Below, piece by piece: positions 15,707-23,736 of a DNA stretch of 64,000 nt. A program made the position numbers and the translations under genes. The stretch lies in assembly GCA_004028795.1 (NCBI GenBank), contig SAIW01000007.1, positions 310,001 to 374,000 on the forward strand. The letters are read 5' to 3'. The notes below the pieces were generated by a model, which saw nothing but the letters and a program-made list of their open reading frames with translations, searched no databases and was not told the origin of the DNA. The first letter of the stretch is position 1; every line of letters starts with the position of its first letter. This DNA is from Chitinophagaceae bacterium. Lineage in GTDB: Bacteria; Bacteroidota; Bacteroidia; Chitinophagales; Chitinophagaceae.

Positions 15707-16303
15707 ATGAAAGTTGATTTTAAAAAATATAGTGATGGTTTAGTGCCTGCTATTGTGCAGGACTTTACTACCAATAAAGTTTTGATGTTAGGCTTTATGA
15801 ATGAAGCGGCTTTGCATACAACTGAACAAACCGGTAAGGTTACTTTTTACAGCAGAAGTAAAAACCGTTTGTGGACGAAAGGTGAGGAGAGCGGTAACTT
15901 TTTACTATTAAAAACCATAGCGGTTGATTGCGATAATGATACCTTATTAATTAAGGCAAATCCGGTTGGTCCCGTTTGCCATACAGGTGCCGATACCTGC
16001 TGGAGTGAGAAAAACCACAACGATAATTTTTTAATGTATTTAGAAGATATTATCAACTTACGCAAACAAGCATCGCCTGATGAAAGTTATGTTGCCAAAC
16101 TACTTTCAAAAGGCATTAATAAAGTGGCCCAGAAAGTGGGTGAAGAAGCTGTTGAATTGGTAATTGAAGCCAAAGACAATAATGAAGATTTATTTTTAAA
16201 TGAAGCTGCCGATTTATTGTTTCACTATTTGGTTTTACTTAACGCTAAAGGCTATAAATTGCAAAACGTAACAAACATTTTACAACAACGTCACTCTAAA
16301 TAA
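15707..16303 (+). CDS. hisI: Bifunctional phosphoribosyl-AMP cyclohydrolase / phosphoribosyl-ATP pyrophosphatase
   Basis: The 198-residue fusion carries out the second and third steps of histidine synthesis. Residues 1-110 are the PRA-CH domain with GKVTFYSRSKNRLWTKGE, the metal-binding DCDNDTLL and the zinc Cys motif GPVCHTGADTCW. Residues 115-198 are the PRA-PH domain with KVGEEAVELVIEAKD and NEAADLLFHYLVLL. This is last of the his genes here; hisG, hisD and hisC are not in the window. Confidence 0.95.
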   Translation: MKVDFKKYSDGLVPAIVQDFTTNKVLMLGFMNEAALHTTEQTGKVTFYSRSKNRLWTKGEESGNFLLLKTIAVDCDNDTLLIKANPVGPVCHTGADTCWSEKNHNDNFLMYLEDIINLRKQASPDESYVAKLLSKGINKVAQKVGEEAVELVIEAKDNNEDLFLNEAADLLFHYLVLLNAKGYKLQNVTNILQQRHSK

Positions 16304-16368
16304 AAAGATAACACGAATTAAAATAAAATATCATTCGTGTAATTGAACGTGTAATAAAATAATAAAGT

Positions 16369-17445
16369 ATGAAGAAGATATTATTTGCTCTGTTGTTCCC
16401 AACTATTGCTTTTGCTCAAAACAGTTATACTGTTTCCGGAAATATAAAAGGCCTGAAAGACAGTACACTCGTTTTTATAAACAGAGGTATTGATGGTAAA
16501 ACCATTGCACAAACTTATGCCCGCAAAGGAAATTTTACATTAACAGGTAAATTAGATGGAGCTGATTTTTATCAGTTAGGCTTTATCGGTTATAAAGAAA
16601 CTGTTGAGTTATTCATGCACAATGAAAACATAACCATCAGCGGAGAATCTTTCAACATTAAAAAAGCAACAGCAACAGGCTCTTTATTAAACAATGAATA
16701 CAATGCTTACTTAACGCAGTTTAATCCGTTAAAAGATAAATTACAAAACACCGCTACTAAAATAAACAATGCCAAGAATCCTTCTGTACAAAGAGATTCA
16801 CTGATAAGAGTTTTTGAAGCCACCAGGAATAAAGTATTAGAGCAGGTTCAATTAACGGTAAAACAAAAGCCTGCATCCCCTGTTAGTGCGTTTGTATTAT
16901 TTGCTGTTAACCCGTTATTCGGCAGTGCTGATGAATTAGAAGCAAGGTTTAAAATGCTTACTCCTGCTGCACAACAAAGCACTTACGGAAAATTAATTGC
17001 ACAAACATTGGCAGATGCACGTATTGGTGCAGTTGGTACTAATGCAATAGACTTTGTACAACAGGATACTGCCAACAAAGCTGTACGGTTATCATCTTTC
17101 AAAGGCAAATATGTGTTGGTAGATTTTTGGGCAAGCTGGTGCGGACCATGCAGAAAGGAAAACCCGAATGTGGTAAATGTGTACAACACTTATAAAGATA
17201 AAAATTTTACCATCTTAGGTGTATCGCTTGATCAGGATAAGGCAAGTTGGTTAAAAGCCATTAACGATGATAAACTGACATGGACACATGTAAGCGATTT
17301 AAAATACTGGCAAAACGAAGTAGCACAGTTATATCATATTGAAAGCATACCGCAGAACATGCTCATTAGCCCCGATGGAAAAATTATTGCCAGAAATTTA
17401 CGCGGCGAAGAATTAGAACAGAAATTGAAAGAGTTGATAAAGTAA
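16369..17445 (+). CDS. TlpA-like thioredoxin-fold protein with DUF4369 N-domain
   Basis: The 358-residue protein has a signal peptide (to about residue 16, MKKILFALLFPTIAFAQ), an N-terminal DUF4369-like beta domain (about 20-110), a helical linker, and a C-terminal AhpC/TlpA thioredoxin domain with active site W257-C-G-P-C261. The cis-Pro region is IESIPQNMLI. It is likely a periplasmic thiol-disulfide reductase; the natural substrate is unknown. Such proteins are numerous in Bacteroidota. It lies 65 bp after hisIE and may be cotranscribed, but no functional link is evident. Confidence 0.88.
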   Translation: MKKILFALLFPTIAFAQNSYTVSGNIKGLKDSTLVFINRGIDGKTIAQTYARKGNFTLTGKLDGADFYQLGFIGYKETVELFMHNENITISGESFNIKKATATGSLLNNEYNAYLTQFNPLKDKLQNTATKINNAKNPSVQRDSLIRVFEATRNKVLEQVQLTVKQKPASPVSAFVLFAVNPLFGSADELEARFKMLTPAAQQSTYGKLIAQTLADARIGAVGTNAIDFVQQDTANKAVRLSSFKGKYVLVDFWASWCGPCRKENPNVVNVYNTYKDKNFTILGVSLDQDKASWLKAINDDKLTWTHVSDLKYWQNEVAQLYHIESIPQNMLISPDGKIIARNLRGEELEQKLKELIK

Positions 17446-17481
17446 ATTGTTTGTGAACTGAGCTTTTGAATATTAATTAAA

Positions 17482-17507
17482 CTTCTGTTGCGTCGCACAC
17501 TTGTACT
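17482..17507 (+). repeat. GTTGCGTCGCAC-family intergenic repeat
   Basis: CTTCTGTTGCGTCGCACACT followed by TGTAC. This undamaged copy shows what the interrupted 473-520 copy looked like. Confidence 0.75.
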
Positions 17508-17538
17508 GAAGAATCTTTTTGAGCAATATATTTATTTA

Positions 17539-17612
17539 CCGTTGTTGTGTCTTTCGACCAACAACGTTCTTGACTTAAATTAAACGATGTTGGTGAAGAA
17601 CACCAACATCTT
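17539..17612. repeat. Solitary REP pair (BIME-like) of the RAYT-associated family
   Basis: Two palindromes lie in inverted relation: CGTTGTTG...CAACAACG (17539-17568) and GATGTTGGTG-AAGAA-CACCAACATC (17582-17612). They are the same two units that build the array beside the RAYT gene, 26 kb away. Confidence 0.8.
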
Positions 17613-17629
17613 TGAAAAACATTTTATTC

Positions 17630-17657
17630 CTCTGTATCTCTGTGCCTCTGTGGTTTA
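17630..17657. repeat. Half copy of the ACCACAAAG hairpin repeat
   Basis: TCTGTATCTCTGTGCCTCTG followed by TGGT ends at the 3' boundary of the ArsC-like gene. Confidence 0.5.
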
Positions 17658-17658
17658 A

Positions 17659-18006
17659 CTATTTCAATCCACTCAACACTTGCTCATCAAACCCAACAGC
17701 CACAATAATTTTGTTATCAGTTATAACAGGGCGTTTAATAATGCTGTTATGTTCCAACATAATTTTAATGGCTGCTGCTGCATTGGTTATTTGGGCTTGC
17801 GTAGCTGTATCTAAAGTTTTCCAGGTAGTGCTCCGTTTATTAAATAATAGTGTCCAGTCTTTTTGTTGGCACCAATCTTCCAATATTGTTTTGCTGATAC
17901 CTTCTGTTTTATAATTATGAAATTGGTAAGCCATTTTATTTTTATCTAACCATTGTAAAGTTTTGGCAGTTACATCGCAATTGGGAATACCGTAAACGGT
18001 GAGCAT
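17659..18006 (-). CDS. ArsC/Spx-family (YffB-like) thioredoxin-fold reductase
   Basis: The 115-residue protein starts MLTVYGIPNCD with a single N-terminal Cys10, as in YffB-type ArsC relatives, followed by WLDKNKMAYQFHNYKTEGI and a C-terminal NKIIVAVGFDEQVL. The family motif IIKRPVI before it is intact. I chose the start at 18006, as the upstream nine residues (from 18033) are not family sequence. Probably a glutathione- or thioredoxin-linked small reductase; true arsenate activity is not implied. Transcribed alone on the minus strand. Confidence 0.82.
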   Translation of the reverse strand: MLTVYGIPNCDVTAKTLQWLDKNKMAYQFHNYKTEGISKTILEDWCQQKDWTLLFNKRSTTWKTLDTATQAQITNAAAAIKIMLEHNSIIKRPVITDNKIIVAVGFDEQVLSGLK

Positions 18007-18089
18007 AAATTTCTTTTCGGCAAAAATAAACATTCAACTTCTTTACAAGTCTATGCGTCAACATTAATGCGTTATTTTGCAGGATTAGT

Positions 18090-20555
18090 ATGAGAAGATT
18101 AGCAGCAACCATTTTTTTAATAATACCTCTATTTGTATTTTGTCAATCAACATCGGTTAAAAGCACAGGTACTGTTGCCGGTAATGTGTTAGATGATAAA
18201 GGAAAACCCGTTGGCGATGCAACTGTTATACTGCTTCAAAAAAACAGCGATTCAGCTTTAAAATTCACCAGAATAACTAATAACCTCGGTGCATTCGATT
18301 TTAATAAATTGCCTTACGGTTATTATAAGCTAACTGTTAGGGCCATCAATTTTGCAGAATATAGTATAGACAGTATTTACTTACGCGAAGAAAAAAATGA
18401 TTTTGTATTAGGTGATATCAGCTTGAAAAACTCGGCTAATAATTTAAATGAAGTAGTTGTTTATTCAGAGAAACCTTTAATTGAAAATAAAGATGATAAG
18501 ATTGTTTATAATGTTGGCGAAAGCCCTTTAGCCAATGGTGCCAGCACTTTTGAGATGATGAAGAACATGCCGTTAATTACAATAGACCCCGATGGCAGTA
18601 TTAAATTAGCTGGTAAAGAACCTTTGATCTTAATGGATGAAAAACCTACCAATGTAAGCGGACAGAACCTGCAGGATTTATTGGAAAGTCTTCCTGCTAA
18701 TGTGGTTGAAAAGGTTGAGATAATGCAGAATCCTCCGCCTGAATATGCCACCTACTCAGGAGGTGTTATAAATATTGTAACCAAAAAAGGAAGGATTGGT
18801 ACCTATAAAAAAATTACAGCAACAGCCGGTACAAGGGGAGAGGCAGGCTTAAGCGGAAGTTATAGTTATCGCAATGCAAAGCTGAATATAAATGGTTATG
18901 CAGGTTATAATGTTGCAAAGTATATCGGCAACTCTTATTCACGCAGACAGAATTTTTATCACGATACGATTCATCATATCGATTCAACCAATTATTTCTA
19001 TACAGATGCAACTTCACAAAGTATCAACCACAGGCCCGGAGGAAGAGTGCAGGCAGATTATGAGTTTAATAAACGCAATAATATAAGTTTGGTTTATCAG
19101 AATTATTACAACTTTTTTTCGAATAGTGGTAATGTACTCTATCAAAATTTAGATAGTAATAAAAAAACTTATAAGGCAAGTACAAGACAAAATGCCAATG
19201 ATGGAGATGGTTATAGTCATGGTTTCTCCGGCTCTTATTTATGGAAAGGAATAAAACCTGTTGAGCGTTTGCAGGTTACAGCAAGTTATAATATTGGTAA
19301 GAATGATAACCTGAGAGATTTTTATCAGCAATATTTATTGGCAGATTTTCTTCCTTCGGGTATTGATTCAACGCAAAATCAATACACAGATAATTATTCT
19401 CATTCCTTATATGCAAGAGCAGATTACAATAAGCATTTGAATGATACTGCCAGCATCATATTTACAGGTGGCACAACTATTTCAGCCAATAGTTATCACA
19501 ACGTTTTAAATACTTCTTACTTAAGAAAAAGTGATTCAACTTTTATTATTAATAACCTGTTGAGTAATGATTTCTTATTTCGTCAAACCATCTTTACAGT
19601 ACGTGGTGGATTAATCTGGATATTGCCGAAAGATATAAGATTAATCGGTAATGTACAAGCCGAATACACACATACTTCTTTTCAATTCATAAAAGGTAAT
19701 GCTAACAATGTAAGCAATGGCTACTGGCGTTTATTACCAAGCTTTACACTAAGAAAACAGTTTAACAAACAACTTAGCAGTACCTTGGTTTTCAGAGAAT
19801 CTATACGAAGACCCGGTATTGTAGAACTCAACCCCAGTATAGATTACAGCGACCCGTATAATGTTCGTTTCGGTAACCCTTATATCGCTCCTGCATTAAC
19901 CGATAATTATGATGGCAGTTTTTCTTACAATGAAAATAAATTCAACTTGGGTGTATCTGTTGGTTATGGAAAAATAAAAGAAGTATTCAGTTCTATTCGT
20001 ACTTTAATTGATAGCGGTAAAACGCAAACTACCTATCAGAATATTTCAGACCAGGAAGAATATCATGCCAATACCTGGATGGGAGTAGCGGTAAGTAAAA
20101 AAATTCGTATCAACCTTAGTGGCGGAATGAATTATAACAGCTATAGCGATAAAGTAAAACAACTGTACAGATACATTGATGGCGGTACTTACTACACGGC
20201 AGTTAACTGCACATACTCACCCGATAATGTAACTGTTATAGAAGCCAATAACCGTTACAGCAGTTTCGCTAATCCACAAGGGAGAACAAGAAGCAATGTA
20301 AATATCACATTAAGTGCACAGCGAAAATTCTTTAAAAAGCAATTGATTGTAGGCATTACAGCTATTGACCCGTTTGGTTTATTAAAATACACAGGTTATA
20401 CTACTGCACCCAACTTTATTATTGAAAGCTACAGCAGTACCAATACACAAAATTTCAGGTTAACTATAAGTTATCAGGTAAGCAAAACAAAACTCAAAAG
20501 CAATTTGAGTGATAAACAAAAGCAACAATCGTTGAATAATGTAAAGAAGGCTTAG
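18090..20555 (+). CDS. Outer-membrane beta-barrel protein with carboxypeptidase-regulatory-like N-domain
   Basis: The 821-residue protein has a signal peptide (MRRLAATIFLIIPLFVFCQ), a CarboxypepD_reg-like domain (about 28-110: GTVAGNVLDDKGKPVGDATV), a plug-like region (NVGESPLANGASTFEMMKNM and PPEYATYSGGVINIVTKKG), and a long C-terminal barrel of the OMP_b-brl_3 type. It resembles TonB-dependent receptors but lacks a clear TonB box. It would sit in the outer membrane; ligand unknown. No SusD partner is adjacent, arguing against a polysaccharide locus. Confidence 0.87.
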   Translation: MRRLAATIFLIIPLFVFCQSTSVKSTGTVAGNVLDDKGKPVGDATVILLQKNSDSALKFTRITNNLGAFDFNKLPYGYYKLTVRAINFAEYSIDSIYLREEKNDFVLGDISLKNSANNLNEVVVYSEKPLIENKDDKIVYNVGESPLANGASTFEMMKNMPLITIDPDGSIKLAGKEPLILMDEKPTNVSGQNLQDLLESLPANVVEKVEIMQNPPPEYATYSGGVINIVTKKGRIGTYKKITATAGTRGEAGLSGSYSYRNAKLNINGYAGYNVAKYIGNSYSRRQNFYHDTIHHIDSTNYFYTDATSQSINHRPGGRVQADYEFNKRNNISLVYQNYYNFFSNSGNVLYQNLDSNKKTYKASTRQNANDGDGYSHGFSGSYLWKGIKPVERLQVTASYNIGKNDNLRDFYQQYLLADFLPSGIDSTQNQYTDNYSHSLYARADYNKHLNDTASIIFTGGTTISANSYHNVLNTSYLRKSDSTFIINNLLSNDFLFRQTIFTVRGGLIWILPKDIRLIGNVQAEYTHTSFQFIKGNANNVSNGYWRLLPSFTLRKQFNKQLSSTLVFRESIRRPGIVELNPSIDYSDPYNVRFGNPYIAPALTDNYDGSFSYNENKFNLGVSVGYGKIKEVFSSIRTLIDSGKTQTTYQNISDQEEYHANTWMGVAVSKKIRINLSGGMNYNSYSDKVKQLYRYIDGGTYYTAVNCTYSPDNVTVIEANNRYSSFANPQGRTRSNVNITLSAQRKFFKKQLIVGITAIDPFGLLKYTGYTTAPNFIIESYSSTNTQNFRLTISYQVSKTKLKSNLSDKQKQQSLNNVKKA

Positions 20556-20584
20556 TTAGCAGGCAAAAGTATTTCATGGCATCG

Positions 20585-20613
20585 CCTGTTGTGTCACTCA
20601 CTTGTACGTTCGG
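20585..20613 (+). repeat. GTTGCGTCGCAC-family intergenic repeat (diverged)
   Basis: CTGTTGTGTCACTCACTTGT followed by ACGTTCGG is a variant with TGTGTCACTCAC in the core, as at 3249-3284. It lies in the convergent gap before ribE. Confidence 0.65.
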
Positions 20614-20617
20614 TTAT

Positions 20618-21214
20618 TTATGCATCTTTTTTTACAGCAGAAATTCTGCTGATGTATTTACCAATCATATCAAACTCAATATTCACAATACTTCCGGCTT
20701 CAACAGTTTTAATATTCGTATGTTCAAATGTGTAAGGAATAATCGCAACTGTAAAATTGTTATCAGTAACATTAAAGCAAGTGAGGCTTGTTCCGTTTAC
20801 GGTTACAGAACCTTTTTCAATAATTAAGTGAGCAAATTTTTTATCAAACTCAAAAACAAATTCCCAACTGCCGGCTAAAGTTTTTTTATCAATACAGGTT
20901 GCGGTTGCATCAACATGTCCCTGCACAATATGGCCATCAAGTCTACCATTCATCAACATACATCTTTCCAGATTAACCAAATCATTTTCCTGCCAACTGC
21001 CTAAGTTGGTTTTGTTTAAAGTTTCTTCAATAGCTGTAACACAATACAAACCATTTTCAATTTTTTCTACTGTTAGGCAAACACCGTTATGGGCAAGGCT
21101 TTGGTCAACCTTTAATTCATTGGTAATATCAGATGCAATCCAGAAGGTTTTATTAGTGCCGATGGTTATTACTTTCTTTACGGTTCCTAACGTTTCAATA
21201 ATGCCTGTAAACAT
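20618..21214 (-). CDS. ribE: Riboflavin synthase alpha subunit
   Basis: The 198-residue protein has the two-barrel layout of riboflavin synthase, which dismutates two lumazines into riboflavin. It begins MFTGIIETLGTV, has the first-barrel LAHNGVCLTVE motif, the MNGRLDGHIVQGHVDATA linker, and the second-barrel KGSVTVNGTSLTC. A single gene, with no other rib gene nearby. Confidence 0.95.
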   Translation of the reverse strand: MFTGIIETLGTVKKVITIGTNKTFWIASDITNELKVDQSLAHNGVCLTVEKIENGLYCVTAIEETLNKTNLGSWQENDLVNLERCMLMNGRLDGHIVQGHVDATATCIDKKTLAGSWEFVFEFDKKFAHLIIEKGSVTVNGTSLTCFNVTDNNFTVAIIPYTFEHTNIKTVEAGSIVNIEFDMIGKYISRISAVKKDA

Positions 21215-21255
21215 GCCTGCAATTTAGTTTAAAATCAACAGGGTTTAATTTGATA

Positions 21256-21286
21256 TTTGGAAATTTCACGCATGCTATTATCTTTG
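21256..21286 (+). promoter_or_regulatory. Predicted rpsU promoter
   Basis: TTTG at 21256-21259 and TATCTTTG at 21279-21286 are spaced by 19 bp, an ideal Bacteroidota -33/-7 pair. The sequence TATCTTTGCAGCC recurs at the infA promoter. Confidence 0.75.
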
Positions 21287-21302
21287 CAGCCATTTATTCA
21301 TC

Positions 21303-21311
21303 AAAGGAGGT
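21303..21311 (+). promoter_or_regulatory. Strong Shine-Dalgarno sequence of rpsU
   Basis: AAAGGAGGT lies 9 nt before the rpsU ATG. It is the only near-perfect, correctly spaced Shine-Dalgarno I found; neighbouring genes lack one. In Flavobacterium the anti-Shine-Dalgarno is sequestered with bS21's help and rpsU keeps a strong site, consistent with autoregulation. Confidence 0.85.
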
Positions 21312-21320
21312 ATAATTATT

Positions 21321-21518
21321 ATGCTAATCATCGATTCAAAAGATTGCGAAAACATTGACAAGGCTTTAAAGAAGTACAAAAAAAAGTTTGAAAAAAGCAA
21401 AGTGTTGTTACAGTTAAGAGAGCGTCAAACTTTCACCAAACCAAGTGTTGTACGTCGTGGTCAGGTTTTAAAAGCAATTTACAAGCAACAATTGGCAAGT
21501 GGAAAAATTGAAGGATAG
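21321..21518 (+). CDS. rpsU: Small ribosomal subunit protein bS21
   Basis: The 65-residue basic protein has the bS21 core: DKALKKYKKKFEKSKVL, RERQTFTKPSVVRRGQ and KAIYKQQ. It binds near the 3' end of 16S rRNA on the 30S platform. It is the first gene of the rpsU-xer-hpf group that precedes the tRNA-tuf cluster in many Bacteroidota, and has its own promoter, strong Shine-Dalgarno and downstream terminator. Confidence 0.95.
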   Translation: MLIIDSKDCENIDKALKKYKKKFEKSKVLLQLRERQTFTKPSVVRRGQVLKAIYKQQLASGKIEG

Positions 21519-21545
21519 TTAATAATTATTCCCAATTAATATTTT

Positions 21546-21580
21546 AAGTAGTCCTGGTAGTAACTTGTGGCTACTTTTTT
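21546..21580 (+). terminator. Probable rpsU terminator, ending at the recombinase start codon
   Basis: AAGTAG...CTACTT pairs around a loop, followed by a T run at 21575-21580; the next base is the recombinase ATG. The core stem is short (6 bp, about 8 with a wobble), so it may be a weak or read-through terminator. Confidence 0.55.
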
Positions 21581-22480
21581 ATGGATATATTTCAAACATA
21601 CCCTCAATTACAGGTTTTCTTAAACTACCTGAAGTTTGAAAAAAAATATTCAAAACACACATTAATATCTTACCAAACAGATTTAGAACAATTTTTTGCG
21701 TATCTCATCAGTCAATATGATGCACCTGCTGTACAAACAATAAAACCTGCATTAATAAGAAGCTGGCTGGGAGAGTTGAAAGAAGATGAATTGGTTGCTA
21801 AATCTATCAGGCGAAAAATATCAGCTTTAAGATCTTTCTTTAAATATCAATTGAAAACAGGAGCTGTTGTTCAAACACCAATGACAACAATAGTTTCACC
21901 TAAATTAAATAAACGCTTACCATCTTTTGTTGAAGAAACACAGATGAAAGATTTATTGGCCAGGGAAAATTTTACTGACGATTGGAATGGCAAAACAGAA
22001 AAATTAATACTGCAACTTTTTTACGCAACAGGTATGCGTTTAAGTGAGTTAATTAATCTGAAAGAAAATCAAATAGATAAATCTAACCTGCATATAAAAG
22101 TTACCGGTAAGGGGAATAAAGAAAGAATTATTCCGGTAGCAAAAGAATTAATTGATTTATTAGAGCAACATGTAGCAGAAAAGCGGAAAAACATAACCAT
22201 AGATGTGCCCAATGTTTTTGTAACAATATCAGGAAAACTGCTAAACCCCCGAAAAGTTTACTCGTTTATAAATCATAGGTTGAAGCATGTAACAGTAGCC
22301 AAAAAAAGCCCCCATGTGCTTCGTCACACATTTGCCACACATTTAATGAATAACGGTGCAGACCTTAATGCTGTTAAAGAATTATTGGGCCACAGCAGTT
22401 TAGCTGCGACGCAGGTGTACACACATAATTCAATTGAAAAGCTGAAAGAAGTATTTAAAAAAGCACACCCGAAAGCGTAA
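21581..22480 (+). CDS. Tyrosine recombinase of the XerC/XerD type
   Basis: The 299-residue integrase-family recombinase has an N-terminal SAM-like core-binding domain (to about 100) and a C-terminal catalytic domain with all six residues: R153 (TGMRLSEL), K177 (VTGKGNKERII), H245 and R248 (SPHVLRHTFATHL), H271 (LGHSS), and nucleophile Y280 (TQVYTHNS). Length and lack of nearby att-like repeats fit the housekeeping dimer-resolution enzyme rather than a mobile integrase. It cannot be assigned to XerC or XerD from sequence alone. Confidence 0.92.
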   Translation: MDIFQTYPQLQVFLNYLKFEKKYSKHTLISYQTDLEQFFAYLISQYDAPAVQTIKPALIRSWLGELKEDELVAKSIRRKISALRSFFKYQLKTGAVVQTPMTTIVSPKLNKRLPSFVEETQMKDLLARENFTDDWNGKTEKLILQLFYATGMRLSELINLKENQIDKSNLHIKVTGKGNKERIIPVAKELIDLLEQHVAEKRKNITIDVPNVFVTISGKLLNPRKVYSFINHRLKHVTVAKKSPHVLRHTFATHLMNNGADLNAVKELLGHSSLAATQVYTHNSIEKLKEVFKKAHPKA

Positions 22481-22620
22481 ATAATTTTAAGTAAAAAATG
22501 TAGTTTTTTATTCTTTTTTCAGAACAAATGCTTTAAATTTATAAACCGATTAATTGTTGGAAATTATACCAAAAGCTCTTTTACATATTTCTATTTTTTC
22601 ACTTTTAAAACGTGAGTTGT

Positions 22621-22920
22621 ATGAACCTAAACATTCAGTGCGTACATTTTGACGCAGACCTTAAATTGATTGACTATGTGCAAAGAAAATTAGAGAAACT
22701 GAATACCTTTCACGACCGGATTGTAAAGGTTGATGTATTTCTGAAATTAGATAATGTAGTGCATACCATTAAGGATAAGGTTGCTGAAATTAAAGTACAC
22801 ATTCCACGGCATGAGTTTTTTGTGAAAGCATCCTCTAAATCCTTTGAAGAATCTTTTGACAATGCTTTTGAATCTGTTGTTACTCAAATAAAACGTAAAA
22901 AAGAAAAGTTAGCTGCCTGA
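22621..22920 (+). CDS. hpf: Ribosome hibernation-promoting factor (short form)
   Basis: The 99-residue protein matches the HPF/RaiA beta-alpha-beta-beta-beta-alpha fold: MNLNIQCVHFDADLKLIDYV, KVDVFLKLD, VAEIKVHIPRHEFFVKASS and the C-terminal amphipathic helix ending QIKRKKEKLAA. It binds the 30S decoding channel and stabilises dormant ribosomes; the long form's C-terminal dimerisation domain is absent. ATG at 22621 is preferred to an in-frame GTG three codons upstream. Confidence 0.92.
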   Translation: MNLNIQCVHFDADLKLIDYVQRKLEKLNTFHDRIVKVDVFLKLDNVVHTIKDKVAEIKVHIPRHEFFVKASSKSFEESFDNAFESVVTQIKRKKEKLAA

Positions 22921-22928
22921 AAAACATT

Positions 22929-22957
22929 AAGTCTTGCCAAAAAAGCGAGACTTTTTT
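22929..22957 (+). terminator. hpf terminator
   Basis: A 9-bp stem (AAGTCTTGC/GCGAGACTT with one wobble) with an A-rich loop is followed by TTTTTATTTTATTT. Confidence 0.85.
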
Positions 22958-23062
22958 ATTTTATTTCAAAAAATCTTTTCTTCTGAAAGCCTTGCCGTTA
23001 CAGCGTTTTAGCATACTAATTAACATTGTTGAAAAACAACTTAAATTTTTCTTTTGAAGAAT

Positions 23063-23092
23063 TTTGTTGGAAACAGTTTTCCATTACCTTTG
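23063..23092 (+). promoter_or_regulatory. Predicted promoter of the tRNA-tuf operon
   Basis: TTTG at 23063-23066 and TACCTTTG at 23085-23092, spacer 18 bp, about 40 bp before the first tRNA. Confidence 0.65.
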
Positions 23093-23130
23093 CCATCCCA
23101 AAAAAAAAGGTTCTTTACATAAGATAATAA

Positions 23131-23203
23131 GCCGAGATAGCTCAGCTGGTAGAGCAGCTGATTTGTAATCAGCAGGTCGTGGGTTCGATTCCCTTTCTCG
23201 GCT
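23131..23203 (+). tRNA. tRNA-Thr (anticodon TGT)
   Basis: The acceptor pairs GCCGAGA with TCTCGGC; the D-arm is AGCTCAGCTGGTAGAGC; the anticodon arm GCTGA-TTTGTAA-TCAGC gives TGT; the T-arm has GGTTCGATTCC. No CCA is encoded. First of four tRNAs before tuf. Confidence 0.97.
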
Positions 23204-23220
23204 CTTTTCATTTTTGGTTT

Positions 23221-23303
<83 letters not shown>

Positions 23304-23323
23304 CGTTCTTTGATGAGTTTTAA

Positions 23324-23396
23324 GCGGAAGTAGCTCATTTGGTAGAGCGATAGCCTTCCAAGCTATAGGTGGCGAGTTCGAGCCTCGTCTTCCGCT
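23324..23396 (+). tRNA. tRNA-Gly (anticodon TCC)
   Basis: The acceptor is GCGGAAG/CTTCCGC; anticodon arm ATAGC-CTTCCAA-GCTAT gives TCC; the T-arm includes GAGTTCGAGCCTC. Confidence 0.97.
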
Positions 23397-23484
23397 CATA
23401 AGTTTGGAGTTGATAGGTTTTAATATGTAAGTTTTTTATAAACTGAATATAAAGCCTGAAACAGGAAACTCGAAACTGAGTTTT

Positions 23485-23556
<72 letters not shown>

Positions 23557-23583
23557 CAAATGTTCTTTGTTGAGTTTTACTTA

Positions 23584-23619
23584 GAACGTTGAAGTGTGCG
23601 ACGCAACAGTAGCTTAATT
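23584..23619 (-). repeat. GTTGCGTCGCAC-family intergenic repeat
   Basis: GAACGTTGAAGTGTGCGACG followed by CAACAGTAGCTTAATT, inside the tRNA-tuf transcript. Confidence 0.75.
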
Positions 23620-23736
23620 GTCCGAAGGACTTCTTTGGAGAAATACTGCAGCTTAGTACAAAAATTTAAAACTATGGTCTATGGACAATGTTCTATGGAC
23701 ATAATTATAACACACACAATTTAAAAACTAGTAAAG

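Noticed and set aside
21581-22480. Integrase of a mobile island
   Set aside because: Located in the conserved rpsU-xer-hpf-tuf group, with no direct repeats at the nearby tRNA genes; it fits the housekeeping Xer protein.
22612-22620. GTG start for hpf adding MSC
   Set aside because: ATG at 22621 gives the family N-terminus MNLNIQ.
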